Positions 24,036 through 34,513 of a DNA stretch of 64,000 nt are shown one piece after another. The DNA comes from Linum tenue (Eukaryota > Streptophyta > Magnoliopsida > Malpighiales > Linaceae). Within the stretch, counting starts at the first letter, position 1. Each line of letters opens with the position of its first letter. The stretch is from the NCBI GenBank assembly GCA_946122785.1, contig CAMGYJ010000002.1, positions 56,879,703 through 56,943,702 on the forward strand, read 5' to 3'. The translations under genes and the position numbers were made by a program. The notes under the pieces are model-generated. The model ran no database searches. It was given only the letters and a program-made list of their open reading frames with translations, and was not told the DNA's origin.

Positions 24036-24260
24036 GGGGAAATTTACCAAAATATTGCCTTTTTTTTTAATTTACCACCAATATGGTGGTTTTAAATTTA
24101 TTTACACAGATATTGTGTTTTTTTGGGGAAAGAGATGCGGGCTCGCAGGAGAGTCAATTTTAACACTATGAAATGCGGATCCAAATTGGATTTGTGCGGA
24201 CCCGCGTGTGAGTGCTGCGGCCCGCATGGGACTGCTGCGGAAACGCATGGGCTCGGCCTA
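24036..24260 (+). repeat. Left inverted repeat of the PMD-MULE with TGCGG/CCGCA subterminal motifs
   Basis: The outer ~100 bases match 27505-27600 in inverse. Inward lie repeated TGCGG, CCGCA, CCGCATGGG and TGCGGACCCGC motifs, possible transposase-binding sites. Confidence 0.7.
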
Positions 24261-24400
24261 CCCGCATTACTCTCATGCGGATTCGGCCCACAGTGTTGTA
24301 CCCACTCCAGCATATATTTCCCTCTCCATTTCCTTTCAGTATCACCACCCAAAAACTTCTAAAAAACGAGAGGGAGGAGCTCTGCTGGTTGCTGCAAAAG

Positions 24401-25690
24401 ATGGCTAGGTAAGATACATTTATTTTTATAATTATATTATTAAAATGCTATTATAATTTTTTTTGGTTAATAATTAGTGCATTTGTTTGTTATGTAGTGA
24501 TTTTAGGAAATTTGAACTAATTGTTTGGTGGAAATCGGAGAAAGTAGACGACAATTCTGGCGTTCATTTCGTTGGTGGTAGAAGGTTTCAGTTGACAGTT
24601 CCATGTCGGGTGACATATCATCAATTTTGTGAGAATCTAATCCCGAGAATACGGCGTAGAGACGAAGCAGTACAAGATAGTGATATGATCACAGGTTTCA
24701 TTTATCGTCTTCCAGAATGGCAGAATGGTGTTCTATTTCATTATGCGATGCCTATTGTGGATGATGATGGTTTGAATGTGCTTTTCGATTTTATGGCACA
24801 AAATCCTTATTGTTTGGGTGCTGAGGTACATGCTGAGATTAGTCAGGCTGATCAGGGTGAAGATGATACATGGAGTGTGCCATCTGACCATGATTATGAG
24901 GACGAGGAGGAGGAGGAGGAGGAGGAGGAGGAAGAGGAGGAGGAAGATGGGGAAGAAGAGCAGCCTAACTTTCCTCCATATTTTTACTTGCAGGCTGCTG
25001 AAGAAGATGATGAATTATCATATGTTGATTCATATGGGGTAATTCCAATGCCTATCGTTTCTGGTTTTGAAGGGGAATTCTACAAAGGCCAGATATTTCA
25101 CTCGAAACAAGCTGCACAGGTGGCGGTTAAACACCACGCACTACAACACAACTTTCAGTATGGCGTGGTGGAGTCGTCACCTTCAATTTGGAAGGTTAGA
25201 TGCTTGAAGCATAAGGATGAGAATTGTCCTTGGATGGTGCGGTTTGGATGTCGAGACGTTGGAAGCGAATGGACTGTGAGGAAGGCCGAGTTGGTGCATT
25301 CTTGTAGCAATACGACTCAACCGACAGATCATCGTCATCTTGATGTCGACGTTATATCTGAGTCCGTGAAACATTTGGTACGTGCCCAACCTAATCTGAG
25401 TGTTCTAACTGTGCAAGCCGAGATGAAAGATAAATTTAATATGCAAGTTACTTATAAGAAGGCTTGGTATGGGAAACAAAGAGCATTGGAGAAGTTGCAT
25501 GGAAATTGGGAAGAATCCTATGATTATTTGCAAACATTCTTGCGGGTGGTAAAGAGAAAAATGCCAACATCAGTTATTGATTGGGTAAGAGTTCCTTCAG
25601 CTCAACCAGGTCATTCGATTTTTCAGCGAGTATTCTGGGCTTATGGACCTTGTATAGATGGATTCAAGAATTGCCCAGGAGTCATGGCCG
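24401..25690 (+). pseudogene. MuDR-type MULE transposase, N-terminal half only
   Basis: Exon 1 is just ATGGCTAG (24401-24408). A GTAAG..ATGTAG intron (24409-24497) joins it in frame to TGATTTTAGG, giving MASDFRKFELIVWWKSE, a typical start for this family. An acidic run of glutamates encoded by a GAG repeat (24898-24960) follows at residues ~140-160. Then comes the MuDR N-terminal DNA-binding domain (from about FYKGQIFHSKQAA to the C..C..H..C residues of VRCLKH..CPWMVRF..HSC) and the linker with TYKKAWYGKQ. The frame loses homology after FWAYGPCIDGFKNC, exactly where the catalytic DDE domain should begin. Everything beyond is antisense to the plant-mobile-domain gene. Catalytic and SWIM domains are therefore absent and the protein cannot transpose DNA, though it might still bind the element's ends. 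The open frame runs on to 25884 only by chance. Confidence 0.85.
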
Positions 25691-27145
25691 GAAGCCATCG
25701 AGCACCACGTGGAGATGCGTCCGCTGTAATAGGCTCATCCGTCACTGTATGTCGGGGTGCTATCAATGGGAATCGCTCCCACGCCCAGAGCTGTAGCAAG
25801 GCGACCCAGCCACCAAGGTCACCTCCGGTGGAGGAGGACTGCGTCAGATGCAGAACCGACCTACCCATCTCACGGTACAGGTAGGCTAGAACAGCTGCTC
25901 CCCAAGCGTAGCCTCCTGCGGTCCGCCAATTCTCCAATAGGAGTAGATACTGCAGGTGAACTGTAGCTCCAGTCCGATCGGGGAACATCATAAACCCAAT
26001 CAAAGATAGGGCATACGCTCGTGCAAACTGCCCTGTAATCTCTGCTGATGCATTTGGCGGCAGATTGTTGAAATGCTCCCTAAGCCAACTAAGCTTAACG
26101 ACACCCCCGCTAAGATCGTTAGGAGCATGTCCTAACAGTCTGGTACACGTCTCCGACCACTCACGATCTGGTACATCTACCATGACGGCCTCACCGTCAA
26201 TCGGTAAACCGCTCAGTGTGGCAACGTCCTCAAGAGTGATCGTAACCTCACCGACCGGCATGTGAAAGGTCGATGTCTCAGGACGCCAACGCTCTACTAG
26301 AGCGGTGATCAAAGATGCATCTATACAACCAGTCATAGGGACCAACTACTGAATGCTAAACAAACTGGCATCCTGAAGATACGGCTCATAACGTGGATGG
26401 TACGTGACCAATTTGGTCGTACCACGAGTCTGGTAAACACGATCACCAGCCTATAGTGCACAAAACTTATATATTCAATTTCATGGCATAATTCTATTTT
26501 CAAAACATATTGTAAAATCTATCTAATTTACTAAAAATATATGTAATGAAAACTAATACTAATTTCACATGCAATTATAATATTTCAATTTACCTAGTAA
26601 AATCAATATAATTTAGTAAAATATATCTAATCAAACAAATACTAATTTCACAAAATCTAAAACTAATAATAATTTCACAAAATTTCACATGCAATTTTAA
26701 TATTTCAGTTGACCTAGTAAATCAATCTCATTTAGTAAAATATATACAATCAAACTAATACTAATTTCAATATTCTAATCTAATTAGCTAATGAACTTTA
26801 ATGAAATAAAATACATAAAATACTTACCTCGTTAATCCAAACTGAGTCGGCACGATGTTGACCATGTGCCCAAAGGAGTACTGAATCGACCGGAGCTGTA
26901 TCTATCGTCGCAGGTGGTCGTCTCGTAGAATGCCTGTCAAGAATCCTAGGAACTGCAAAAAAAAATTAGAAGCAGAAAATAAAATCCCGCCGGCAGCGAC
27001 TTTCCGGTCGCCGGCGGCGACACTCCGGTGACCGGCGGCAACTTTCCAACCGATGCTTACTTCGGTACCGCCCGCGTGCTTGCTGTCCTCCTCTTCCACG
27101 GCCTCTTCCTCCGGCGGCCGCCTGTTCTTCGTCGGAGTCCGACAT
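25641..27145 (-). pseudogene. Plant mobile domain (PMD, MAIN/MAIL1-like) gene, C-terminus truncated, one in-frame stop
   Basis: Exons 27145-27061, 26952-26828 and 26450-~25680 join in one frame with GT..AG introns. The protein starts MSDSDEEQ, then a Gly/Arg stretch. The PMD then runs through SVLLWAHGQHRADSVWINE, then VERWRPETSTFHMPVGE, TITLEDVATLSGLPI, the ITGQFARAYAL segment, GGYAWGAAVLAYLYREM and LLQLWAWERFPLIAPR. These are the hallmark blocks of the family (RWRPET.TFH, L.DV..L.GLP, LLQ.W.W.R). TAG at 26346-26348 interrupts the frame just before the LVPMTGCIDASL segment. The 3' end is lost at the junction with the transposase fragment. Host PMD proteins act in heterochromatin silencing; in transposons the role is unknown. 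One nonsense codon apart, the reading frame is intact, so loss of function looks recent. Confidence 0.87.
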
Positions 27146-27399
27146 CACCAGAAAAACAGATCTGGTTCTGCTCGGCGTCTCTACTCTGCTGCGCTTCCGC
27201 GTGACACTCGACCGAATCCTCGCTAGTTCGGTGCGAATCCGCCTTTAAATGTGGGTTTTGTGGCGGTGGGCGAGCGGGGCGTGGCGGGGCGGCGATGGAT
27301 GGGGCGGAGGGTTGGGGGCGGGCGGTGGGTTCTGGGAGAGAAAGGCGCTGCGGATGAAAGGGGGGAGAAGAAGATAAGAAGAAAGAAATTGATGCGAAC

Positions 27400-27600
27400 C
27401 CGCAGGAGTCCTCTGCGGGTTCCTTCTTCTTATGCGAATGCGCAGGAGTCCCATGCGGGTCCGCACCACTTTCCACAATAAATCGAGACTCCTGCGTGTC
27501 CGCAGCTCTTTCCCCAAAAAACACAATATCTATGTAAATAAATTTAAAACCACCATATTGGTGGTAAATTGAAAAAAACACACAATATTTTGGGAAATTG
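27400..27600 (-). repeat. Right inverted repeat of the PMD-MULE
   Basis: This is the inverse partner of 24036-24260. It carries ATGCGAACCCGCAGG, ATGCGGGTCCGCA and GCGTGTCCGCAG, the same motif class as on the left. Confidence 0.7.
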
Positions 27601-28532
27601 GTTATGCTTATGCATAACATTAGCTTTTACCCGACCTATTGGTAGGATAAATTTTATTTTATTTTGTGTTGATCAATTTTTTCATATTTTTTTCATAATT
27701 TAGGCTCTTCTATTATAATTATTTATTATTTCAAAGTAATCTTTATGATATTTTTATTATGAAATTAGCAGTAATTAGTTAGTTTACTGTTATTTATATG
27801 CTTTTTTCATGTTTAAGAAGAAAATTTTGCACTTCTTATTCTGGGATATGAATTGGGAGTTGGAAGAAAATATATGTAGTTTAAAATTGGTATGAATTGC
27901 CAGAGGAAAACCATATGAAAGCATAGAACCAAATAAGATTATTGCGCTAATTGTTGTTTCCCGACCCTTTGGAGAGATGAATTTGGTTTTGTGTTGGCTA
28001 ATTATATTATTTTGTTCATTATCTTTCGGAATATTTTATTTTCTTAATTGTTAGCCAACTAAGTCAGTTCGATATTTTTTTTTTATGTTCTTGATTCTTG
28101 AATACCCTTACCCGTTGGTGAAAAGAAATCACAAAATGTTCAACTTAACTTCAAATGGTTAACTTGAGTGAGTAAAATATCACTATTATAAAATAAAAAA
28201 TGAGTCTTATAAAAACTTGAGACTCATCATAACAACTCAAGAGTATTTCATTATGTAATGTTGAATCTCATTTGTTTCTCAAAATCCAAAGGAACAGTCG
28301 TCATGACTCAAGAATTGGATGCATAAATTATTTCATTGCCGGGTTCTCTAATACTAATCATTCCAACTGAAAAACGAAGTTAAAATATAATTGATAAAGA
28401 TCATGCAAATTTAAAGAAAAAAATCACCAAAAGAATCTTAAAGACTACTATCAGTACATATTGTTTAGTTAAAATCCACCCAAATAAATATGGAATTAAA
28501 ATGGAGCAAAAATAATGCAATAAAGTGCGACA
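27601..28532. other. AT-rich intergenic DNA with a dispersed repeat
   Basis: Bases ~27628-27830 (TTTTACCCGACCTATTGGTAGGAT and onward) match 48396-48640, and a shorter copy lies at 27958-28060. No gene is seen. Confidence 0.5.
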
Positions 28533-28807
28533 TGTTATAAAACTAATTGAAAATGTAAACAACTACAAGAGAAGATTAGAGAGGGAAATACACAAGAGAA
28601 GTGAGGGGAATAGTTTTTCTTATTCATACTCCTTTGTGATACAATAGTGTGCTCTATTTATAGGCACCCTTTGGTAACCACTACATCCTTACATCAATGC
28701 ATATGAATTAGAGATAATAATATAGGAATGGGAGTTACATGTAACTCCCAAGTGAGCATCTAATGTGGTAGGCCATTGGTCATCCATATATAAATATTTA
28801 CATAATA
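28533..28807 (-). repeat. 3' LTR of copia 2
   Basis: It matches 35617-35891 except for one G/A difference near its start (AAAATGTAAAC here, AAAATATAAAC there). On the minus strand it starts TATTATG and not TGTTATG, in both copies, and ends TTTTATAACA. It contains CCTATAAATAGAG. Confidence 0.92.
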
Positions 28808-29046
28808 CTCCCCTTGGATGACCACTAGATTGCATTATTACGCTATCTCATGCTGCCTCATTAAAAACCTTACCAGGAAAACCCAGTGGGAAAAACCATG
28901 GTTAAGGGAAAAAGAGTGCAGCGCGTATATGCTCCCCCTCATGACCACATCAGCTCAGGTCTTTGAGTCGTCGAACTCCAATTTCACGAACAAGCTTTAC
29001 AAAGATTGTCGTCGGGAGTGACTTGGTGAATAAATCTGCTAGATTC

Positions 29047-31534
29047 TCACTTGAACGAACTTTTTCGAACAATTATTTCACCACTCTTTTGAAGATCATG
29101 AGTGAAAAAGAACTTGGGTGGAATATGTTTTGTTCTATCTCCTTTAATATATCCTTCCTTTAATTGAGCAATGCATGCTGCATTATCTTCATACATGATC
29201 GTCGGGATAATTTTTCCTAGAGATAGTCCACACGATTCTCTGATGTGTCGAATTATAGATCTTAACCAAACACATTCACGACTTGCCTCGTGAATTGCTA
29301 GAATTTCAGCATGATTTGATGATGTGGTTGTTATAGTTTGTTTTGTGGATCGCCACGAAATAGCTGTACCACCACAAGTGAACAAATATCCTGTTTGAGA
29401 TCTACCATTGGGGGGATCTGAGAGATATCCTGCATCTGCATATCCCACTAAATCCATCTTCGATGCACTCGAATAAAACAAGCCCATATCCGTCGTTCCT
29501 CGAAGGTAACGGAGTAAATGTTTAACTCCATTCCAATGTCTTTTAGTGGGAGAAGAGCTATATCTTGCCAATATATTCACAGCAAACGATATATCGGGTC
29601 GTGTGTGACTGGCTAGATACATTAATGCTCCTATTGTACTAAGATATGACACTTCAGGGCCAAGCAGATCTTCATCACTTTCTCGAGGTCTAAATGGATC
29701 TCTTTTCACATCAAGTTATCTTACAACCATTGGATTACTCAACCGGTGTGATTTGTCCATATAAAATCGCTTAAGCACCTTTTCAACATATCCTTCTTGA
29801 TGCACAAAAATACCATCCTTCAAATGTTCAATATGTAATCCAAGACAAAACTTTGTTCTTCCTAAATCTTTCATTTCAAACTCTTTCTTCAAGCAATCAA
29901 CTGCTTTTGGAAGCTCTTCGGGAGTTCCAATGATATTTATGTCATCAACATAAACTGATATTATAACAAACTCACTACCGATCTCTTTAGAAAAACACAT
30001 GGACAAATAGGGTCATTCTTGTATCCTTCTTTCATCAAATATTCACTGAGACGATTGTACCACATTCGTCCAGATTGTTTCAATCCATACAAGGATTTGT
30101 TCAATTTGATAGAAAATTTTTCTCGAGAATGTGTTTTGTTTGCTTCTGGAAAAGTGAATCCTTCAGGGAGTTTCATATATATATCATTATCAAGTGATCC
30201 ATACAAATAGGCTGTCACAACATCCATTGGACGCAGATCTAGTCCTTCTCGAACTGCTAGACTAATCAAGTATCGAAACGTAGTTGCATCCACCACAGGG
30301 GAGTATGTCTCCTCATAATCAATGCCAGGTCTCTGTGAGAATCCTTGTGCGACAAGACATGCTTTATATCTCACGACTTCACCCTTTTCATTTCTTTTCC
30401 GCACAAAAACCCATTTGTATCCCACTGGCTTTACGTTTTTTGGTGTAAGGACTACCGGTCCAAAAACCTTTCGCTTTGAAAGCGAGTTTAATTCTACCTC
30501 AATGGCCTCTTTCCACTTTGGCCAATCATCTCTTGACTTGCATTCATCAATAGATCTTGGTTCATGATCCTCATTTTCATTCGTCACACTCAACGCTGCA
30601 GCATAAGCAAAAACATCATCGACGATTATTTTACTTCGGTTCCAACATTTTCCATCCAAGACATAATTGATTGAGATCTCTTCATTATCAAAACTTTCAG
30701 GTACCTGATGTTCTTCGGGAACTACAATCTTAGTTATGCTTGGGGACTCTTCTTGAGCTTTCATATCCTCGATTTGACCAACTTGATTCATAGCTCCTTT
30801 TCTTTTTCGAGGATTTTTATCCTTGGAACCTACTGGTCTACCACGCTTCATTCGTGGTTTAGATTCATTTTCAATTTCAGATTGTCCAACAGGGACATCA
30901 ACTTTCACTGGAGCATTTACAGCTGGTATGTGTGACTTTGTCACTCTCTTCTGGTCAGCAAAAGAATCCGGCAGTTGGTTTGCTAAACCTTGTAAATGAA
31001 TTATCTTTTGAACTTCCAGTTCACATTGTCTAGTACGAGGATCAATGTGAGATAATGATAATTCATTCCAACAAATATCTTTTCCCAGCTGTTTGTTCTC
31101 ACCCCCTAATGTTGGAAAAACTGATTCGTCAAAATGACAATCAGCAAAACGAGCGGTGAATAAATCTCCCGTCAAGGGTTCTAAGTATTTTATGATTGAC
31201 GGGGACTCATATCCAACATAAATTCCCAACCTCCTTTGAGGACCCATCTTAACACGCTGTGGTGGAGCAATAGGGATGTAGACGGCACACCCAAATTTTT
31301 TTAGATGAGAAATATTAGGTTCCTGACCAAAAACCATTTGCAAGGGGGAAATTTCATGATAACTTGTTGGCCTTATGCGAATTAATGTTGCCGCATGCAA
31401 TATATCATGTCCCCAACAAGAAATTGGCAAGCTTGTTTTCATAAGCAATGGTCTTGTAATAAGTTGCAAACGCTTAATAAATGATTCTGCAAGGCCATTT
31501 TGTGTATGAACATGTGCTACAGGATGTTCAGCAT
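29047..31534 (-). pseudogene. Copia 2 pol: end of integrase, reverse transcriptase, RNase H
   Basis: Frames 31469-29961, 30006-29716 and 29709-29047 together cover the integrase tail (HTQNGLAESFIKR just left of the nested element; FGCAVYIPIAPP), a basic stretch (MKRGRPVGSKDKNPRKRKG), reverse transcriptase (GYKWVFVRKRNEKGE, the DYEETYSPVVDATTFRYL segment, AYLYGSLDNDIYMKLPEGF, the catalytic YVDD) and RNase H (VGYADAGYLSD, the NHAEILAIHEA segment, YEDNAACIAQ). A frameshift at ~29990 splits reverse transcriptase just before YVDD. A TAA at ~29716 breaks the chain before RNase H. The rest is well preserved, so the protein was lost recently. It belongs to the same lineage as copia 1. Confidence 0.9.
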
Positions 31535-31539
31535 CAATC

Positions 31540-31909
31540 TGGGAGAACCACGGATCTAGGCGTGCGAATTAGGGATTAAACGAATTAGGGATTGGGAATT
31601 TAGGTGAGGAAGAAGGGGAATTTGGGATGAGAGAGAGAGCAGAATCGGTTCCCGGGGTGGGAGCCGCCGAGTTGAGAGGGAGAGGGGAAGGGTTCGGCTA
31701 GGGTGAGATGAGAGAGAGAGAGTTGGGAACAATTCTGTGTTATTGCTTACCCATGACCTAACAGAACATCATATATATATAACCCGACTAATTACTGTTT
31801 ACTACCCGAATAATTAACCTAACCGAATGAATCCCCATAACTCTCCTATCCGACAATATCCGAATAATATGAAATAACAAATAAACTCTCAATAATTATG
31901 TTTCTGACA
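31540..31909 (-). repeat. 3' LTR of the gag-only element
   Basis: It is identical to 34139-34508. The gag stop codon lies only ~30 bases to its right, separated by the polypurine tract. Confidence 0.95.
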
Positions 31910-31938
31910 ATCCATCCCCCTTGAAACCCACCTTGCCC

Positions 31939-34086
31939 TCAAGGTGGTCCATGGGTCTTGTCGCCCTCTTTCTTGTCCTCTCCTTCAGCGTCCCGCTCCA
32001 TTTCCTCGCCTTCATCCTCCCAGTTCCCGACTAGCAGCATCAAGTGACCCTTGGCACACTGGTGGCCCACAGTATACCTCTCGTCACAGTTAAAACAACG
32101 CCCGTCCCGGCGTTTCTGGTCCATCTCTGCCTGAGTCAGCCTCACGAACCCGCGCGGTGGCGCCCTGGCTGGGAATCGCGCCCCGACCGGGGTCCCGGTC
32201 GCCGGAGGGCTGGTAGCCGCCGCCGGTGCTCCCGCCCCGGTACCTGCCCCGCTACCTCCTCCACCACTGGCCCTCTGTATCCTGCCCACCGAGGACCTCC
32301 AGCTGGCCAACTCCTCTTCCTTCCGCCCTGCAAGTCTAAAAGCCACCCGGAGAGATTCCGGCTCAAATACCTTGACCGCCGTGGCCAGCTCAGGCCTCAG
32401 ACCCGCCATGCACAGCCCCACCAGAGTTTCTTCGGTCATCTCCTTGCATTGGTTTCCCAGCTTCAAGAACTCTGCTCTATACTCCGCTACTGACCCGGTC
32501 TGCTTGAGCTTGGCCAGTTGCTCTGGAGCCCAACCTTCTGCCCTCCCGAACTGATATCGAAGCTCATCCTGGAACCGAGCCCACGAAATCCTCTCACCCG
32601 CGGCTGCGTAAGCCCGCTCAGTCCACTCCCACCACTGGAGGGCATCTCCCTCTAAGTAGAAGGACGCCAGATGCGCCTTCCTTTCCTCCCTGATCGGATG
32701 ATTTCTAAACCACCTCTCAGCAGCATATAACCACAGTCCAACATCGCCAGTGCCATCAAACTTAGGAAACTCAATCACCGGTGGTTTAGCTCTAAATACC
32801 AATTCATCCTCATAGTCATACAGAGGGTTACTGTACCCATACCTGTTACCCCCGGTTGGCTGCATCGAGTGGCCCGACCCAGGATGTCGGTACTCTGGCC
32901 CCGCGTTCTGCATCTCCGAATAGGCCCAGTCGGCCATCTCCTGCTGGTACACCTCTCCTCCTCCAGCCTTCGCTCCGGATCCCTGTCCCTCCTCCAACCG
33001 GCGTCCCGGTCGAGCCCCGTCGGCCCTTGGGGTGCCCCATGGCGGATAACCAGCCTCGGGGCCCTGTCTGTCGCGCCTGGGCCCTCCTCCCGGTCCGTAC
33101 CTGCTGCTGCCCATCGGGCCGCGACCCGGTTCCACCCGGTTCGACCCGGTCCGGCCTGGTTCGGCCCCGCCCGACTCGGTCCGACCGATCCCGGTTCGAC
33201 CGGAGCTGGTTCGACCGGCTAACAACCCACCCGGTCGACCGGTTTGGTCCAGCATGGGCTCAGTCACCGGATTCTGGTCGAGCCCATTGGGCCCAAAGCC
33301 CATCTCCCACTCCTCCTGATCCGCGAAGCTCATCTCCTCATAATCCGGGCCCAATGCCTCGAACTCCACCACCTTCTTCTGCCTGCGGGCCTCCGCGATG
33401 TCTTGGGCCGTCGGAGCCGGAAGCAGACCTGGCCCACTGAAAACTGGTGCGGAGCCAGATCCCCTGCCCGCTCCTCCTGCTGGTCTGGGCCCGCCGTAGT
33501 AGCCGCCTCCCCGGCCCCCTGGGCCTGACGGCCGCGCCGCCCTCGAGCCCCCACCGCCGGCCACCTCGCTCGGCGCCGCGACCTCCCTGCCGCCGAGAGC
33601 GCCTGGCGGCTTAGCCGCCGCCGCCGCGGCCAGCGCGCCGCCTGCCTCCCCTCCCGCGGCGCTACCCGCGCCACCAGCCGCGCCGTCGCCCGCCCCCGCC
33701 GCCGCGCCTGGCGGGGCGACTTCCTTCTTCTCGGCAGCCGCTGATACCGCCGCCGCCGTCTTCTCCACAGCCTCAGGTCGGCTTCCCGGGCTTGGCTCCT
33801 TGCCCTGAAACACCCCGATCAAAACCTGATTCATGGTGTCCGCCAAGGCCTTGCACAGCTTCTCAGTCATGGCCGTGCCCATCTCCTCAATCGAGGAAGT
33901 AATTCGCTCCCCCAGCGCCTCTATGGCCTCAGTCGAATTCCGGGAAGCAGCAGCAGCTCGCTCTGTCGAAGCCGTCAAGCTCTCCAATGTTGTCACAACA
34001 GCGTCGTACTTGTTATTCGTGATGTCCTTCACGGTCACGATCTCCTGACCTTGCCTCGGCTGTTGCGATTTGTCCATGTTTGACAT
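31939..34086 (-). CDS. Intact gag of the TR-GAG element (Ty3/gypsy-type)
   Basis: The 715-codon frame from ATG 34086 is unbroken. The N-terminal ~90 residues look helical and coiled-coil-prone (SLTASTERAAAASRN and onward). Residues ~105-235 are Ala/Gly/Pro-rich, and ~270-330 carry Arg-Thr-Gly repeats (GRTG, GRTES). The retrotransposon gag core follows (FPKFDGTGDVGLWLY, RKAHLASFYLEGDALQWWEW, ARFQDELRYQFG, the SVAEYRAEFLKL segment, LCMAGLRPEL). A zinc knuckle CFNCDERYTVGHQC lies at residues 664-677, before an acidic tail. The core and knuckle resemble Ty3/gypsy gag, not copia gag. The gene is strikingly GC-rich against an AT-rich window, so it was probably shaped in another sequence context. 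It should assemble virus-like particles in the cytoplasm and bind the element's RNA. Confidence 0.92.
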   Translation of the reverse strand: MSNMDKSQQPRQGQEIVTVKDITNNKYDAVVTTLESLTASTERAAAASRNSTEAIEALGERITSSIEEMGTAMTEKLCKALADTMNQVLIGVFQGKEPSPGSRPEAVEKTAAAVSAAAEKKEVAPPGAAAGAGDGAAGGAGSAAGGEAGGALAAAAAAKPPGALGGREVAAPSEVAGGGGSRAARPSGPGGRGGGYYGGPRPAGGAGRGSGSAPVFSGPGLLPAPTAQDIAEARRQKKVVEFEALGPDYEEMSFADQEEWEMGFGPNGLDQNPVTEPMLDQTGRPGGLLAGRTSSGRTGIGRTESGGAEPGRTGSNRVEPGRGPMGSSRYGPGGGPRRDRQGPEAGYPPWGTPRADGARPGRRLEEGQGSGAKAGGGEVYQQEMADWAYSEMQNAGPEYRHPGSGHSMQPTGGNRYGYSNPLYDYEDELVFRAKPPVIEFPKFDGTGDVGLWLYAAERWFRNHPIREERKAHLASFYLEGDALQWWEWTERAYAAAGERISWARFQDELRYQFGRAEGWAPEQLAKLKQTGSVAEYRAEFLKLGNQCKEMTEETLVGLCMAGLRPELATAVKVFEPESLRVAFRLAGRKEEELASWRSSVGRIQRASGGGGSGAGTGAGAPAAATSPPATGTPVGARFPARAPPRGFVRLTQAEMDQKRRDGRCFNCDERYTVGHQCAKGHLMLLVGNWEDEGEEMERDAEGEDKKEGDKTHGPP

Positions 34087-34120
34087 ATCAATTCCTGTAG
34101 CTCAGTAATCAGCACGCCAG

Positions 34121-34138
34121 CCAGGCTCTGATACCAAT
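34121..34138 (-). promoter_or_regulatory. tRNA-Met primer binding site of the gag-only element
   Basis: On the minus strand ATTGGTATCAGAGCCTGG follows the 5' LTR. TGGTATCAGAGCC is the standard complement of the 3' end of plant initiator tRNA-Met. Confidence 0.9.
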
Positions 34139-34508
34139 TGGGAGAACCACGGATCTAGGCGTGCGAATTAGGGATTAAACGAATTAGGGATTGGGAATTT
34201 AGGTGAGGAAGAAGGGGAATTTGGGATGAGAGAGAGAGCAGAATCGGTTCCCGGGGTGGGAGCCGCCGAGTTGAGAGGGAGAGGGGAAGGGTTCGGCTAG
34301 GGTGAGATGAGAGAGAGAGAGTTGGGAACAATTCTGTGTTATTGCTTACCCATGACCTAACAGAACATCATATATATATAACCCGACTAATTACTGTTTA
34401 CTACCCGAATAATTAACCTAACCGAATGAATCCCCATAACTCTCCTATCCGACAATATCCGAATAATATGAAATAACAAATAAACTCTCAATAATTATGT
34501 TTCTGACA
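34139..34508 (-). repeat. 5' LTR of the gag-only element
   Basis: It is identical to 31540-31909. It contains a GA-rich stretch, ATATATATAACCC near its middle, and TG..CA ends. Confidence 0.95.
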
Positions 34509-34513
34509 CAATC

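Larger units (their letters stand above)
24036..27600. mobile_element. MULE carrying a MuDR-type transposase and a plant-mobile-domain gene in tail-to-tail order
   Basis: Long inverted ends flank the element. The segment from AATTTACCACCAATATGGTGG to TTTTTTGGGGAAAGAG is present at 24070-24132 and inversely at 27505-27570. Weaker similarity continues inward through GC-rich DNA with repeated TGCGG..CCGCA motifs. Inside, a plus-strand transposase N-terminal half runs from 24401 and a minus-strand plant-mobile-domain gene from 27145; they meet near 25675. Exact outer ends and a 9-bp duplication could not be fixed. Plant mobile domains are known from MULE and other plant transposons as well as from MAIN/MAIL1 host proteins. 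Confidence 0.82.
31540..34508 (-). mobile_element. Gag-only LTR retrotransposon (TR-GAG type) nested in copia 2
   Basis: Two 370-bp LTRs (31540-31909, 34139-34508), identical at every base compared, start TGTCAGAAAC and end GGTTCTCCCA on the minus strand. A perfect 5-bp duplication of copia integrase sequence, CAATC, flanks them (31535-31539 and 34509-34513). The primer site TGGTATCAGAGCC, complementary to initiator tRNA-Met, abuts the 5' LTR. A purine tract, CAAGGGGGATGGAT, abuts the 3' LTR. The only gene is a full-length gag; there is no protease, reverse transcriptase or integrase. This fits the TR-GAG class. It must use enzymes from another element and, with identical LTRs, moved very recently. 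Confidence 0.94.

Noticed and set aside
25691..25884. C-terminal ~65 codons of the plus-strand transposase frame
   Set aside because: This part is antisense to the plant-mobile-domain gene, whose conserved blocks fit the minus strand; the plus frame is open by chance past the junction.
32856..33440. 194-codon open frame on plus, antisense to gag
   Set aside because: It is a by-product of the GC-rich, Pro/Arg-coding gag region. It has no family signature, and several other antisense frames of similar make-up overlap it.
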